From Candidatus Hydrogenedentota bacterium (GTDB lineage Bacteria; Hydrogenedentota; Hydrogenedentia; Hydrogenedentales; CAITNO01): 34,099 nucleotides of DNA. The stretch's first letter is position 1, and the number at the start of each line of letters is the position of its first letter. Below, in pieces: positions 33,601-34,099 of this stretch. The position numbers were made by a program, and so were the translations under genes. The notes beneath the pieces were generated by a model. The model saw only the letters and a list, made by a program, of their open reading frames with translations. It was not told the origin of the DNA and did not search any database. The stretch is from assembly GCA_012730045.1 (NCBI GenBank), contig JAAYBR010000100.1, forward strand, positions 1-34,099, in the 5' to 3' direction.

Positions 33601-34099
33601 GACGGACGGACGGCGCACGACGCCCCCCGGGGAGACGGGTCCCGTGGGCGATTTTCTTGAGGGCACCCGGGTGCGGCTCATGCCGATCGGCTGGGGCACG
33701 GACGTCCAGGCCAACCCGCTCATTGAACTGGCCTCGCAGTCCGGCGGCCATTACTACGCCGCAGAAAGCCGGATGACCGAAACGGGCGAGAAGCGGCCCA
33801 CCCTTTCCGGACTGCTTAAGCGCTGCGGTGTCGAGGCCGGCTTCGAGACCCAGTCGCTTCCCCGTGACCTCCAGGCCCACTTCTCCTTCGGCTACGTGTC
33901 CCTGAACGAGGCGGCGTCGGTTCTTCTGGATGCGCGGATAACGTCCTACGACAAGAACCCCGAGGTCACGGGGGACTACTTTGTGGAGCAGGTGCCCACG
34001 GGCACCTACGCCAACGACGTCCGGCTTGGCCAGATCGGCATGAAGAGCGAGGGCATTTCCGGCGGCTCCGCCGTGGTGCGCCTCTATGCCGACTACATG
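30626..34099 (+). CDS. Second large VWA lipoprotein, runs off the window
   Basis: The frame stays open to the last base (at least 1158 residues) and is a paralogue of the gene before it, 46 nt away with AAGGA as ribosome site. The lipobox is ALGAGC (Cys ~21). About seven Ig-like modules of PxxLxFG type follow in the first ~800 residues, such as LNVTPETLDFGLNALEQTVT and FSVSPPALDFG. The RANFLLRDSAYTIFPK segment then precedes the VWA, with a complete MIDAS: DFSGSM at D855, a later T in NGATALLP and AVTDGRR. After it comes FSFGYVSLNEAASVLLDARI and a C-terminal part cut by the window edge. I expect a Ca-loop beyond the edge by analogy, which I cannot see. Confidence 0.88.
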   Translation, partial: MFRATRCMIMVGLAAAAALGAGCTWRPVLSVTPVTVALGNGVSDGTFRVANTGGGALRVTVSEDLPWVALRAPSGETVSPYTATVRQDVLVLQVVLVEDGIPEGELEVRGEIRISSNAGEETVIVSARRETEAVLNVTPETLDFGLNALEQTVTVTNRGSAALNWTLGIPANQVWLGATPVAGTLAFGERAEVTVRVNRGNLAASAEPYSAPLQFVSNGGNAQVTATMQVPTFSVSPPALDFGALSENTTRTQGIVVQNRSAGPIPLQISAVTTDGAGWLAVGDTAPVLPASTSLQVPVSASSAGLQPGTYTGTIRVAAPSLDFSLEIAVSALVQAFRLAPVSVDFGTITEPATRTVTVENLGQSPLDWSASIPPVAAGWLAADPASGTVPGAGTVTLTLTATPGAVASGSYTAAVSVDVAGVVTQVAAAMTRPKPAELKVSPSEVDFGVSGTEVTVGIWNEGIGTITWGIDTTAFPAWLSLAPVDGAGQAGGTVSGDLTDTVTLRVDRTLAPEGQDIFEHAFQVTAAGDSTTAVPVVVRASAPKLPEFAVVGEGVDVNNIPFLLFDIQETTQTFVIQNTGYGRLSWRVDENQTIPNWVTSISPLQGEVEPGRQATITVTVNREGLPRTGAVYALQLASNDPARPLALLELQVRVPYTITIGVKPESIAFGRFANTAIVEVCNQGDPGEYLNFQIVSNQPDWLFVDPGFGRSLGSPAGIPKDWRPISVAIDRSKIPGTGASAKLTVSATEVPTDAIPPEPVEITVSVDLAPLTIQGAVPTLRCPSLIRANFLLRDSAYTIFPKLLDDPADALFHYDLANVDAVVLEDSLPLDLDETEVYVRKNEGLRFTVLIMMDFSGSMKAAAEKLVEDGDLPGGLADPLLELYRRTIGPLIAALPGHYRVALGVFSERDQSQPLRLIYGADAANPGLANEPFVKNKDVLQYRLDTITVVDNGATALLPAITSAASTLFLLDSDEILVPFDASEEYVAVAVTDGRRTTPPGETGPVGDFLEGTRVRLMPIGWGTDVQANPLIELASQSGGHYYAAESRMTETGEKRPTLSGLLKRCGVEAGFETQSLPRDLQAHFSFGYVSLNEAASVLLDARITSYDKNPEVTGDYFVEQVPTGTYANDVRLGQIGMKSEGISGGSAVVRLYADYM

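Noticed and set aside
31499-33880. 793-codon minus-strand frame under the second VWA gene
   Set aside because: It is a shadow of the plus-strand VWA gene; its composition is His/Gly/Arg rich with no motif.

Overview
The window is GC-rich bacterial chromosome. The genes point to a diderm (Gram-negative type) bacterium, because they include an LpxH-like lipid A hydrolase, many lipobox lipoproteins, peptidoglycan recycling enzymes and a bactofilin. A DUF1559-type pseudopilin, a ceramidase-like secreted protein and large VWA lipoproteins are typical of the Planctomycetota/Lentisphaerota/Hydrogenedentota range. I infer a Hydrogenedentota-like or PVC-related organism, but no rRNA or universal marker here fixes that.

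Layout. 0.4-1.9 kb: a type II/IV pseudopilin and a small membrane-anchored protein. 2.6-7.1 kb: a tightly packed menaquinone operon, menB-menA-menC-menE; menC and menE each carry an in-frame insertion of a palindromic repeat element. 7.1-12.4 kb, minus strand: a J-domain-like protein and its partner, signal peptidase I, LpxH, an FmdB-type zinc ribbon, a small membrane protein and, upstream of these, a ceramidase-like exported protein. 12.4-12.9 kb: a 27-bp tandem array inside an expanded palindromic element. 12.9-14.7 kb: a fused amino-sugar kinase/MurQ etherase.

14.7-19.1 kb is a repeat-rich, less GC-biased stretch. It holds a lipoprotein in which a seven-bladed WD40 propeller appears to be inserted inside the seventh PASTA module. 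It also holds a REP-associated tyrosine transposase (RAYT) interrupted by a TGA and flanked by REP-like repeats. 19.1-21.6 kb: anmK, a Trm112-like gene and dapB. 21.6-24.1 kb, minus strand: bactofilin, membrane zinc peptidase and an exported protein. 24.3-25.5 kb: a PRX-like protein and a TlpA-like thioredoxin lipoprotein. 25.7-34.1 kb: a small novel ORF, a leucine-rich-repeat lipoprotein and two large paralogous lipoproteins with Ig-like (BACON/ASH-type) and VWA domains; the second runs off the window.

Functional themes are respiration (menaquinone, thiol-redox proteins), the cell wall (MurK/MurQ-like fusion, AnmK, DapB, PASTA protein, bactofilin, LpxH) and the cell surface (lipoproteins with WD40, LRR, VWA and Ig modules). 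Most notable are palindromic repeats tolerated inside coding sequence, the PASTA-in-WD40 nested architecture, the RAYT/REP system and the tandem VWA lipoproteins.
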